Of a DNA stretch of 64,000 nucleotides, positions 34,729 to 46,020 are shown in pieces. Position 1 is the stretch's first letter. Each line of letters starts with the position of its first letter. The stretch covers positions 18,403,501-18,467,500 of the forward strand of contig OX485805.1 in NCBI GenBank assembly GCA_950295325.1, given 5' to 3'. The position numbers were made by a program, and so were the translations under genes. The notes under the pieces were generated by a model. It saw nothing but the letters and a program-made list of their open reading frames with translations. It ran no database searches and was not told the DNA's origin. The stretch comes from Polytrichum commune (taxonomy: Eukaryota; Streptophyta; Polytrichopsida; Polytrichales; Polytrichaceae).

Positions 34729-35232
34729 GGGCAACTCCTACGCTCCCTCTCCACTGGGCCGGAAAAAGAAAAAAGGCTGGCACTGAGAGTAGGGGTGGAT
34801 GGTGGAAGTGGGCCCGCTTAATACAGGGACCACAAACAAAGTTCGACTACTATACAAATTCATGTGTCTTGCATCCTGGAGTCTGCAATCTTAACTCCGA
34901 AGGGCTCCTGCTCCCGGTCCACTGGGCCAGACCCAACCAGTAGCTGGTGCTGAGAGTGAGGGCGGACAGTGGAAGCAGGCCTGCTTACTAGGCCTGCATG
35001 GACCGAGAATAAAGCTCAACAACTCTACAAATTTATGTGTAATTCTTGTGTTATTTGCATTAATGGGGACCCCAATATCAAGTCCGAAGGGGTGTCCTAA
35101 TACTCCTGCTCCCGGTCCACTGGTTAAAAGCCAACTAGTGGCCAGTGACCAGAGGCAGGGGCAAATGGTGGAATTGGGCCTGCGTACTAGGCCTGCAAAC
35201 GAAGCTCAGCAACTCTACAATTTATGTGTATT
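34690..35232 (+). repeat. Triplicated gene end: last codons plus 3' flank of HEXO1
   Basis: Three direct copies of about 175-190 bp start at 34690, 34863 and about 35042. Copy 1 holds the true C-terminal codons ([12 protein letters not shown]) and TAA. Copy 2 repeats them (TGTGTCTTGCATCCTGGAG ...) but the stop position reads GAA. Copy 3 is more diverged. Each continues through CTCCACTGGGCC-like and GGCCTGCxTACTAGG segments to ACAAATTTATGTGT. Coding codons are therefore duplicated beyond the stop. Confidence 0.85.
35008..35013 (+). terminator. AATAAA poly(A) signal candidate for HEXO1
   Basis: AATAAA about 280 bp after the stop, in the second repeat unit; the corresponding places in copies 1 and 3 read ACAAAG and ACGAAG. 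A U-rich ATTTATGTGTAATTC follows. Confidence 0.45.
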
Positions 35233-35239
35233 TTGGATA

Positions 35240-36215
35240 TGTGAGAAAAGATGGCTTCACATGAGGCACACACACCCACGTGTTTTGATATAAGAGAGGG
35301 GAGGGTTATGAGAGTAAGCCAAATACTGGGCTCCCTGAAGCTTGTCAGGAAGTAGTCCAGACACCACAGGTGAGGCCTTTTTCAATATTCTCGTTCCCCA
35401 AAGTCATGGGAACAACCCCAATGACCACTCCAGTGCCCATATGAGTTGCTTTAATTTGGCACTTTTGTTTAGCATTACTCTTATCGAAGTGCTTATATAT
35501 TGAATTTATGAACATCATGTCCTTTAACACTATGACTAACATCCCTGCCAATCTTTTCATGGCTTCACACTTCCAAAGAGGACAAAGGGACTCCCAATAG
35601 AACTTCATAGAAGCATAAGCACTATTGGAGAGAACAATTAGATAGATAAATCACTTCAATCTAAAAGAACAATTGGATGCTACTAATCAGTTCATGAAAT
35701 GATTGCTAGGGACATAGTGACTCTTTTGTAGATTACCAGAAACTCACAAAGTCAGAAAGGGCAAACTCCAGCTTGATAACATTCCATGAATGTTGTAAGC
35801 AGGGAACACTCAACTTCATATATTCTTCACAATCAGGTACAGGTTGGAATTGATGTGACCCAAACACATTGGAACTTTTGCATATTATCTTAATACGTGT
35901 AACATTGATTTGCAATGAATTTGTACTTTTATAGAGTATGGAAAAAGCACCTTAAACATCATAAACTGTAGGTGGGAGACACATTAGTCAGGTGTAACAA
36001 GGTATGTTGTAAGACAATAATAACTCAAGTGCTATATACTCAACCAACTGGTAGAAGACATGCTCAACATTGGATACAAAACACAGCTGCCAAGTCATCA
36101 TATGTTCTCGGACTGTGAAGTTACCCTAGAACTGCAAGAAGTATCTCTGATAAAAGATAGGCAGAGACACATCATCCGAGGGGTTGGATTTCTACAAGCC
36201 AAAAATTTAATAAAC
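35240..36215. other. Intergenic region between the two convergent genes
   Basis: About 1 kb separating the 3' ends of HEXO1 (+) and the acetolactate synthase subunit gene (-). Both 3' untranslated regions must end here. I see no third gene; an 87-codon minus-strand frame (35345-35608) matches nothing I know. Confidence 0.5.
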
Positions 36216-36222
36216 TGTAAAC

Positions 36223-39200
36223 TTAGAAAAATGTGGAGGGCACAGGTAACTGATACTGCCTCAAGGATTTTGTGTCTACTCCACCTTCTCGAACAAGTGC
36301 CACTCGTCCTGTCCTAGCAACCTGTATTTACGGAAGTGTGATCAGTTGTTATAGCATATCCAATATATATACACAAAAGCACCACAAAATTGAATATCCC
36401 AGTTTGCATATACAGTAAACTTATAGATTATGTGAGGTAATGAATGCAGCTTCGAAACGAAACAACAAATGCAAACTACACTTCCAGAGTCCCCCTTGTC
36501 CAATTGCCCATTCTAAATCCTATAATAACTTCTAATTCACCCCTAAAACTCAGAATATGACAGACTACCAACTTTCAGGCATGTAAGGTACTAAATCATA
36601 GACAAGACTAGACCTACCTATTGCAAGGTTCAAGACAACTACAGTGTTTTGTCCTATCAGTGTTGGCCCCAGTAATTCTAAAGAACCCACGTTATATCTC
36701 ATAACTAGTATTATTGTGCATCACATTGATTTTCAACCCACGCCACATCTCTAGTTAATTATGAGTGTGAGATACAATAACTGTCTTTCTACGAAACCAG
36801 TGTGGGTGACTACTTTAAATTATGCTACTTTTGTCCTTAAACTAATACTCAAGGTGTTGAGGGGAAGCCTCCATAAAGACTTAGTGGAAGACCTGAAGTC
36901 TTGGGCCAGCCCACATTAATTATTTACACATTAATTTTCCACCCACACTAATAGGACTGCTAAGGGTGGGTTACCATGTAGGCCGCTTGCCCACTAGATA
37001 CTAGATTCTAGATAATAGTGGGTCTACATGAGGAAAACAGAAATGTATCACGATTTTTAATAAGACAGTATTGCTCCACAAAACAAAGGGTATTATTATT
37101 CTCACCTCAAGAATACCAAAAGGCTCAAGTAGCCGTTGCAATGCTGCCATCTTCTCAAGGTCTCCTGTCAACTGCATTTCTCAACACAGCAACAAATGGA
37201 AATAGCTTTAGAAACTGGAAATTCTGTGCAAGTCTCGGGATTTTTTCTGTAATTGAAGGCACACATCTATGCCCCTTATAGCAAAACGTTATCAGGCGTG
37301 ACAAACCTCTAGAGTGATAGTGCGGTTGGAGAGATCGACAGGCTTGGCACGGAAAATAGCAGCCACGTCCAGGACTTCACGTCGCACATTAGAAGTAGCT
37401 GCCACCTTAATAAGCATAAGCTCCCGCTCTGAAAATGCCTGATGTGTAATGTCTTCTACCTGTTGCATCACAAATTTTTAGCAATCTCTCAACTCACAAC
37501 AATTGTTCTACTCATGGTCGGTTGGAAAACACCTTTGAATTTTATATCAAATTCTTTTCTGTTCCATTAATGATTTAATTATCAGGTAGATGGGCCTAAC
37601 ATGGACATTTTCACCTCTGCACCCACTTCACCTACGGTATTAGACAAATGATTAGGTAATATGAGTTGATTAGCAAAATCTATATCAGGGTAATACCATT
37701 TTCCTCATAATTTCTGGAGCTCATATGAATAATCAAAGTCAAGATTCTCGTTTTTCTTCAATGATCACATAGGCCCCCCAATTTATGTTGACTATTGAAC
37801 TTAGAACAGTTAACCCATTTTGATCACATTGGCCCCCCAATTTATGTTGACTATTGAACTTAGAACAGTTAACCCATTTTGATCACATTGGCCCCCCAAT
37901 TTATGTTGACTATTGAACTTAGAACAATTAACCCATTTTGATCACATTGGCCCCCCAATTTATGTTGACTATTGAACTTAGAACAGTTAACCCATTTTGA
38001 TCACATTGGCCCCCCAATTTATGTTGACTATTGAACTTAGAACAATTAACCCATTTTGATCACATTGGCCCCCCAATTTATGTTGACTATTGAACTTAGA
38101 ACAGTTAACCCATTTTGATCACATTGGCCCCCCAATTTATGTTGACTATTGAACTTAGAACAATTAACCCATTTTGATCACATTGGCCCCCCAATTTATG
38201 TTGACTATTGAACTTAGAACAGTTAACCCATTTTGAGCACATAGTCCAATCTCTTTTTAAAACATGTGTCTCTTTGGTGCCCATTCTTAGATCCACACCT
38301 GACCAAACACCACTCAAATATGGGTGTCCAATATAAAACAAATAACCTAATTGGGCCTGCTTACCTTAAAACTATGATCATAGTATAAAATATTTGACAA
38401 ATCGACCAGAAACATTCATTATGGTACCGCACTAACAGCGACTCACTTAATTTTTCTATTAGACTGGAGTTACAAACCTGAAGGACATCCAAGAGCTTTG
38501 ACAGCTGACTCAGCAACTTGCTGATTGAATCATCAGTGCCAGGGACCACTGTCAAAATGCGTGATACACCTAGAGACTCAGCTGGCCCTACTGCCAGGCT
38601 CTGCAGAAATAATACCATAGAAGTACAAAACAAGTTAAAATTACTGGCCAAACACAACCTGCCACCTATGAAAAGACCCAAGCAAGAACAACGCTCCAAT
38701 CTGAAACACATAGCTTAAGGTAGTTGGGTTTTAAATGGATACTTTTTCCATCTAGCCCACTTCTCCTAGGATATGAACTCACGAGTAGTACAAGATGGTT
38801 ACCAAATTCAAATAGAGGTCATAGCCACTTTCATCATAATTGGAGCTCATATGAATTACTTATCCATTATCAAAGTGTAGATTGTTGTGCTCATTAACTG
38901 GTCATATAGGTCCCCCTAATTATGTTAACTATTAAGCCTAACCTGATTGTTATACTTTGAGCACGCAGTCCAATGTGTTTTGAACACATGTTTTTTTTTG
39001 GTGTCCATTCTTGGAGCCACACCAACCCACATAACACTCAAATATAGGTGTCCAATTAAGATAAACAACCAACTTAGGCACATCTACCTTGGGGGTTAGC
39101 AATTCACAGAACTAAACATCAATACCTGAATATTGTATCCTCGTCTTGCAAAGACACCTGTGACCCTGTTAAGCACCCCAGGTGCATCATTTACCAATAA

Positions 39201-42200
39201 GGAAAGCGTGTGAGACTTGAAGCCGCTGGGCTGCAAAAAAAGAACCACAAATGTAACCAGGAATCACATATCAGTTTTCACATATTATGAAATACATAAC
39301 AATGTAGGCTCTACTCAAGTAAAGAATTCCAAACAATCTACTAATGTCTTCAGAATGAAAGCAATCTATATGAACTGCAGCTATCATCCAATCAACCATC
39401 ACCTCAGTCGCACAGACTACTAGCAAAAGGCTAACCCAAAACACAAAAAGAACACAACAAAAGTTTTTTCAATAAACACATGACTACGAAAGCATTCATA
39501 CGTTTAGAGTTATCTTCTAACTCAACATGACTTTTGGTCAGGAGTTGGTTGATTGCCAATCAACACCTTCCCTGTTTGGTAAATTTATGGTGCATGCTTG
39601 GATGTAGTGTGAAGGTTTGTATGAAGAACAGTCTATATCAGTTCGTTCAGGGTCAAACTAATTTTGGTTCAAGAGGTGCTAAAATGAATTTGGCCTAAGT
39701 TGCTCAGCATTCAAATTCAAACACTACCCCCGAGCATGTATCACAAGTGATAAGAAACTGTTGATAATGTATGCAAAACAACCAATTAAAAATCATAGGA
39801 GCCCAAGTCCTGACAAAAAGTCCCAATGAGTTAAAGGATAACTCTATTGGCTTAAGAATTTATGAACCAAAGAACTTGAAAAAATTTATACTCACATCCT
39901 CAGCCGCCTCCAGGCCTCCCCAATTAGCATCCAGCACTTGATGGTACCATAGGCCATCATCATCTGGCTCCACCGCATACACATCACCCTAGAGCAGAAA
40001 GTTTTTTTTTCAATCATTATCCATCAGTAGCAGCAAGAGGTACACTTTCACACAGAAGAAATGTACCTCCATTCCAAAGATGCACTCATAAACAAAATAA
40101 TTGGAGAATTGATAAGACAACCTACTCATCGGTATAACCTCCTTAAAAAGCCTACACCAAACTATCCCCTCATGGGGCTAAAATTCTGGAAGATGTAAAG
40201 GAGAAAGAATGTGTGGTTTTATAGCAAGATATAAGTGCAAAAAAAGATGAGAGAACAAACATTTGGAGGTCGATCAAAACTATGAGGAGCAGGAAACACG
40301 GCATTGGTCTCATCTGCCTGGGGCTGGGGCTGCTTCCCTTCATCATCTTCATCAGATGATGATCCGGTTTTTGTAGCATCTTGCTGGATGGTAATAGTTG
40401 GACCACTGGATTTCTCTCTTCGTAAAGCAATCTGCATCCCAAGCCAGTTGAATGTTTTAACTCTAGTCCAGAAAACGCTTTAAGGACACTTTGCACTAGA
40501 ACTTGAGGACACGTGACTATTGAAATCTAAAGTCTCTCATTGGTAGAAAATGCCAAGACTGTCTCATTTCACTTCACACTAGACCTTGAGGGCCCAAGGG
40601 ACCGAGGAAGTTTGAATGGATGAACAAACCTACATGGAGTCCTGCATGGCATGGACTGTATAATGTTTCATGGTCTCCTAGATTTGCATCAAACCCACCT
40701 CAAAGATGCAGATGCAACGCAAATGTCCAGAATTGTTGACCACTCAAAGAAGGATTTCTACTGGGTCAGGTGAAAAATGTATGTACATAGGAATATGGGG
40801 TTGAGAGTCACAACACCCCACTGTTATAAGTAATTGGAACATTGAGGAAGTTGGCGGCAAAGCTACAATCCAAATCTAATAAATTGCCTTTCTAAGATCA
40901 GTTCACAAGGAAGAGTCAGCAATGAAAAGAGCATCAAGGAAAAAGTCCAAAGTGAATCATCACCTTGCCCGTACGAGCTAGCTCCTTGATACCAAACTTT
41001 TGCATTATGGATTGCACGGCAGCTATCTTTCCAGGATCACCTGTCACCTGAAAATTAAAAACCTAGCTCAGTGTGCAACTAAGAACACACATACATTTCT
41101 TAAAACCCATATACGAATGCACAGGGAATTTTAGGAATCCTAAAATGAAAAATGGATGGTAGAGTTCATAACGAAATCGGTATTGGAGAGGATATTTACC
41201 TCGATTGTAAGTGAATCCTCTGCAACATCTACAACCCGTGCTCGGAATATTTCAACTAACCCAAGAACCTGACCATGAACCCAGCCACAAAGGTCAAAAC
41301 ACAACAAATAAACCACTTGGCATCTCTTAACCCTGCAAACCAATCATTCTTTCAAATGCATTCATATGGAGAGCTCAACAACTGGAATTCGATACTCAGT
41401 AGCATTTCATACATGCTCTTTGAATACATCTTATTTTAATAGAAAGAATGTGCACAGACCTCCGTTCTTTGTTCCGCATTCACATTGACCTTCAAAAGCA
41501 TCAGCTCTCGCTCCACTCTTGGGACCTTGGATAAGTCGGTCACCTGCAGGAGATTGAACAGGTGCTTAGAGGCCATGATAGATTTCACTTTAAAAGACTT
41601 ACAAAGCTTTGGGGGCTGCAAAGCAGCCAAAGTTCAAAGCGAAAGATTCGCAGCTAATTGTTCATTGACAAACACACCTTGCAAGGTCACTATTTCTTGA
41701 ACCAAGATGGCATCTGAAATCACTAGTTGTGTCCGCCCAAAAGTAGCAGGACATGCTTTTACCCCACAGCTCCAAGGTGCGTTTACACACAACCACTGTT
41801 TTGGCATTTGGTGGTCATAGTATACTTACTTTGGATCTATTTTTTACGTGATAAGGAGGGACAATGTGCATTGATGACAACCACAACCACAACTATTCTA
41901 CCTTGCACAAAAACAATACAAGGTGTAGTTAGGAGTAGTTGCAATAGTTGTGGTTTACTGTGTTTGGTTCTATTTTGTTTGTAGTTACTATGTGACACCG
42001 AGAGAGAACTTCAAGACCAAAATATAAAAGAGTATTTGTAGGAGACAACTACTCTTAGACCAACTTTGCACTAAAAATTATGAAAAATTTGTCTGCACTC
42101 CATGGATTGCACCAATAGGGGGGACGATCATTGAGGTCAAATGCACCCTTCAACTACAAGAGTAGTAGTGTGTAAATGAAAAATATTGTACTTGTGATTG

Positions 42201-45200
42201 AAAGTGGGCCCGAATTACAACCACAACCACTCGAGTAGTTGTGTGTAAACCCACCTTCAGTTCCCTCATAAGTAAAAGATGATTGGAGGTATTAAAAAAT
42301 CAACCAAATAATACCACCCCCAAAAAAATGCGCATATTCAACCAAGGGAAGCCAAAGGACATAGAATTAACTGGAGGCCAATTGCCACAAGGAGCATATT
42401 TGATCTCCACAGTCAGGTTGGAATTTCAATGAGGTCATCATGGAAAGGAGCTGCAATGTGAAGCAGGCTGGATGTAAATGTGGTGGTGTTAATCATATAA
42501 AAAACATTGAAGAATTCAGGCATTTTGAGTATGAAAACAAGGTTACATAGAGATTCATACCTGGCGGACATTAACAAGCTTATTGAGTTGTTTCATGACC
42601 TGTTGAAGAACACGGTCTGTTCCTGAAACTACAATTGTGAAAAGAGCCTTGTCTTTGTTCAGACCCACAGCCAGTGACTCAATGTTGTATCCTCGACGAG
42701 CTATTACTCCCGCAATTCTGTTGATCATTCCACTCTCATCCCCCACAAACACAGAGATCGTGTACCTCCGTACCCTGAAAGACAGAATTATGTTTAGCAT
42801 GTCAAAGAGATAATTAGAGATATTTGACTCAATGGAACTTTTCATTGGGAAATGGTCCCCTTGTTCTGCATTTATTTGTTTTTTATATATCTTTTGACAC
42901 AACCAAATGACTCCATTGCAAGGGGATAAAAAGATAATCCCCTTTGATTTTTGATTGGTTGTATTGCATGCAATGTCATTCAATTCTTTCCACTTGTGGT
43001 GCATGCTTGGAGGTAGTCAATAATCCTTATATTTGAATGGAGAGCAACCTATTTCAATTCAATCAGGGCCAAACATTTTAGCACTTCTTGGCATGGCAAA
43101 AATGAGTTAGACCCTCAATGAACCGACACAAAATGTTCTTCGTTCAAACCTCCACACTACCTCCAAGCATGCACTGCAAACTTAGCAAACATGGAAGGTG
43201 TTGTATGTAAAACAATTACTCTCACCTTGAGGTAATCAGGTTACCCAGACAAAATCTGCATGTACATGAAATGAAATTGTACACCTCGGATGTCATTGTA
43301 TCGAACCTACAAGTTGATTACCCTACCGTCACACAATACAGCAGGAAAAAGCATTTACTCTAAGAAATAGTTGACCATAGGAATAATACTTCGAGTATCA
43401 TTCCTGCAGATCTTGCCTTTCTTTACACAAAGAGTTTTTGTATTTCTAGGATGCTGGAATTGCTCCCTCCATGATTAGTTCACTGAAACCATCACATATC
43501 GGCAACAGGACAACAAACTTTGGCTTTTCTTCTTGCAACCCTAGTATTGCTGCTAATGACTAGACCCTTAGTTTCTCTTTGTTTACTCAATCCTTGGAAC
43601 TTTATCCTTCTCATTTTCCCAATTTTTATAGAAGAGTAAACCATTTCCAGAACATAAAATTTGGTTGAAACTGGGTCATCAGAGGGTTACAAGTTGGATC
43701 CAATAAAGAGTGGGGGGACCCAAAGCCCAGAACCCTGCTCCCAAGAGTGGTTATCCACTAATTGGATTTCCATAATAGCTCAATCCAGCATTCCAGAGGA
43801 TAAAACTCCATTGACACCAGGTCATTAGTGGGTTACAAATGGAACCCAAAACTGGGTAAATGTATTGCATTCTCCCCACCTCACAAATTGTTGCAATGAA
43901 AAAGATATCACAGCATTCCAAAACCCTGAAGCTAAATTGGTTGTAACCCACATCAACAAAAAGGTCAACTGAGATCTCCACAAAAAAGATGTTACAGGGC
44001 CTAAAACAGAAAGCCACTCTACTTTGCAAATTACACCTGAAGGAGGGCTCGGACACCTAAAACCCTACACCCGAGACCCTAAACCCTGCTCCCAAATGTG
44101 GCATCCCAATAAGATGGGGAAATGCGAGTTGTAAGATGTTTCAGCAAAACATCCCAAAACAGGGTTGTCAACTTAATATTCATACCTTGGGTGGGTGGGT
44201 GGGACCAGATCACTTCTAATACGAATTTCTTCACTAACTTAGCAAAATGCCTAGTATCATAGTATGTACTGTTAACTACATTATTGTGGCATGGTGTGTT
44301 TCAGGTCATATTCATTTGATCAAAGAGAGTAAGTTGAAATCAACCGGCCATTTGCATAAACTACTCGTTTGAAAAAAAAACTTTTAAGAGTGAAGAGTTT
44401 GCTTGCCTTGCATCTTCAAAACCATGGATAGCGGTCAAAAAAAAACACACACAAAATCAGAGACATTTTACAATTGTAAAATTGTCTTGAAAACAAATAA
44501 TCGTAGATATATGTTGTTGCTCCTTGAGATGTAAAATTGTCATAAAACTCGATGTAGAAGCTAATCTTTGTATTAAGAGAGGGATTCATCCTCAAAAGAT
44601 GAGGCAGGGGAAACCCATCATTCTACAACCCTGACGCAAAATTGGTTGAAATCCACAACAAGAAATGGTTAATTAAGAACTCCACAGACACGATGTTCCA
44701 GAGCCCAAAAACGCCACTCTACTATGCAAACTACACCTAACGGAAGGATCGGCCGCCTTGCACACCTGAATCCCAACACCCAGCTCCAAAATGCGGAATC
44801 CCAACAAGGTTTGTTCTCAGAGAGAGAGACAGGGAGAGGAAGACGCATGAAAACCCCATATTCTACAACCACGAAGCTAAATTGGTTGCAAAACACATCG
44901 AAATATGGTCAATTCAAAACTCCACAAACCGTCACAGACACAGAATGCCACTCCAGTTCCAAAATCACCTGACGGAGGGATCGGCCCCCTTGGAAACCCA
45001 ATACCAAGTGTGGCATCCCGACAAGCCCAGGAAGGAAGGGAAAGAGAGGCAGGCTAAAGCCAGCATTCTTCAACCCTGACGCTAAATTGGCTCTAACCAC
45101 ATCCAAAAATATTCAAATGACAACTCCACAGACACGAGGTTCCGAATGTGTGGTATCCCGAGAGAGAGAGAGAGAGAGAGAGCATTCTAAAACCCTCGCG

Positions 45201-45746
45201 CATAATTGGTTGGAACCCACATCGAAAAATGGTTAACTGAGAACTCCAAAGCCACGCTGTTTCACATATCAAACAGAATGCCACCACCTGAAAGAGGGAT
45301 TAACCGCCTCGGAAGCCCAAAACCCAAAACCCTGCTCACAGAGAGGGGGAGAGGGAGAGAGAGAGAGATAGAGAGACCCACCATGGCGCAGGAGTTCTGG
45401 GGACAGTGTCAGGCACTACAAGAGGCGCAGTAGCAGCCTCCTCAACCGCACACCTCACTCCGCCTCCATGCACCACCCTCCTCTGCTGTTGACTGCCCTC
45501 CCTGCTGATCCCGCCACCCAAATGCACATGCGCTCCTCGCCACTCCTGTGTGGTACAGATAGACACACCGCCATTCTTCCACCCAGGAGCTGCATCCCAG
45601 CAGCAGGACGACGACGACGATGATTTGTGAAATGCGGATGCGGAGGGCGCAATTCCTGTGGGGGCGGATGCGACGAGCGCCATGGCTGCTTCTGCCCAAC
45701 AACCAAATGTTGATGAACGCAATCCAAGCGACGGCTTGCTCTGCAT
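36223..45746 (-). CDS. AHASS: Acetolactate synthase (AHAS) regulatory small subunit, plastid type
   Basis: Regulatory subunit that activates acetolactate synthase and gives it valine/leucine feedback control, in the plastid. Twelve exons, high to low: 45382-45746, 42561-42774, 41460-41543, 41200-41268, 40964-41047, 40261-40431, 39896-39988, 39126-39230, 38478-38600, 37307-37459, 37106-37171, 36223-36321. All are GT-AG and phases close; 541 residues. Exon 1 is a Ser/Ala-rich transit peptide. Two ACT-containing halves follow: [20 protein letters not shown] (from about 124) and [18 protein letters not shown] (from about 366), each with an ARRGYNI signature and a TGD segment, joined by an acidic linker ([10 protein letters not shown]). 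A second start at 45683 (MALVASAP, context GCCATGG) is stronger and may be the real one, giving 520 residues. A 3 kb transposon lies 88 bp upstream. Intron 1 is 2.6 kb. Confidence 0.93.
37590..38365 (+). repeat. Dispersed repeat R1, copy expanded by a 59 bp array
   Basis: Starts with TCATAATTTCTGGAGCTCAT, AATCAAAGTCAAGATTCTC, then the array 37763-38237, then TAGTCCAATCTC, ACATGTGTCTCTTTGGTGCC, ATGGGTGTCCAATATAAAAC and the end module AACCTAATTGGGCCTGCTTA. It lies inside an AHASS intron. Confidence 0.75.
37763..38237. repeat. 59 bp minisatellite, 8 copies
   Basis: Eight near-identical 59 bp units with GGCCCCCCAATTTATGTTGA and CTATTGAACTTAGAAC. Units differ mainly at one place (ACAGTTAAC versus ACAATTAAC), and from the second unit on the two forms alternate. 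There are no spacers, so it is not a CRISPR array. It lies in the AHASS intron between exons 37307-37459 and 38478-38600. Confidence 0.95.
38735..39100 (+). repeat. Dispersed repeat R1, full-length unexpanded copy
   Basis: About 365 bp: CATCTAGCCCACTTCTCCTA, CATAATTGGAGCTCATATGA, ATCAAAGTGTAGATTG, GGTCCCCCTAATTATG, CACGCAGTCCAATGTG, GGTGTCCATTCTTGG, and AACTTAGGCACATCTACCTT at the end. This is the best guide to the ancestral order of modules. It sits in the next AHASS intron. Confidence 0.7.
39561..39763. mobile_element. Foldback MITE family M2, copy 1 (AHASS intron)
   Basis: Begins CAACACCTTCCCTGTTTGGT, then GTGCATGCTTGGATGTAGTG; ends with an inverted counterpart (ACTACCCCCGAGCATG ... CTGTTG). 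Middle shared with the other copies: TCGTTCAGGGTCAAACTAAT and AGAGGTGCTAAAATG. Confidence 0.6.
41774..42257. mobile_element. MITE family M1, AAGGTG-ended, in AHASS intron
   Basis: 484 bp with terminal inverted repeats: AAGGTGCGTTTACACACAAC at the left, and the complement of AAGGTGGGTTTACACACAAC at the right. Flanked by CAGCTCC (41767-41773) and CAGTTCC (42258-42264), a 7 bp near-duplication. Inside are ACCACAACCACAAC tracts on the left and their complement-like TTGTGGTT blocks. No coding capacity. A diverged partial relative is at 58545-58956. Confidence 0.75.
42980..43203. mobile_element. Foldback MITE family M2, copy 2 (AHASS intron 1)
   Basis: Arms GCATGCTTGGAGGTAGT and ACTACCTCCAAGCATGC are perfect inverted repeats; the right end ACATGGAAGGTGTTG is the complement of the left end of copy 1. 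224 bp. Confidence 0.75.
43910..45290. repeat. Diverged repeats in AHASS intron 1
   Basis: A block with AACCCTGAAGCTAAATTGGT, CACATC...AAATGGTTAA and AACTCCACAGACACGATGTT recurs at about 43921, 44629, 44868, 45073 and 45190, some followed by GGAGGGATCGGCC and CCCAACACCC-like segments. Units are 120-250 bp with large indels. GA microsatellites sit at 45161-45182 and 45339-45372, the latter just inside the donor of exon 1. Confidence 0.7.
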
Positions 45747-45824
45747 TCAACATGTAGACGCTCGCCATGGCTGGCTCCATTCGTAGATCTAGCCCCGTGC
45801 ATCTAGGATTCTATTCTACTTGCC

Positions 45825-45833
45825 ATGAAGACC
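45825..45833 (+). repeat. 9 bp target site duplication, left
   Basis: ATGAAGACC, identical to 48885-48893 on the other side of the foldback element. Confidence 0.92.
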
Positions 45834-45910
45834 GGCGGACGTTAAAGTACCCCCTACGAACTTATAGGGGCATGTCAGATAAAAAAACAGGCTGCCCGCC
45901 GCCCCCACGG

Positions 45911-46020
45911 ATGTCAATGTTCCGTCCATCGTGAAGGACGCATAACACAGGCGGATGTCATTCAGGTTCGCGTCATTCTGGACATGTAATTCGTCATGCT
46001 GCAATAATCGGATCTAAGAT
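45911..46020 (+). repeat. MULE subterminal repeat unit (one of six)
   Basis: About 112 bp unit running from GGATGTCAATGTTCCGTCCA to ATAATCGGATCTAAGAT. Diverged units lie at 46625-46736 and 46854-46965 in the same arm, and three mirror copies are in the right arm. Each carries ACGCATAACACAGGCGGATG and TCATGCCGCAATAAT cores. Confidence 0.8.

Noticed and set aside
35345-35608. 87-codon minus-strand frame between HEXO1 and AHASS
   Set aside because: No homology I recognise and it lies where two 3' untranslated regions should end; probably chance.
37763-38237. Eight regular repeats considered as a CRISPR array
   Set aside because: The units are contiguous with no spacers, and the DNA is plant nuclear; it is a minisatellite.
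45442-45802. Alternative long minus-strand frames over AHASS exon 1
   Set aside because: Only the frame ending at 45382 has a donor in the phase required by exon 2 and a transit-peptide-like composition.
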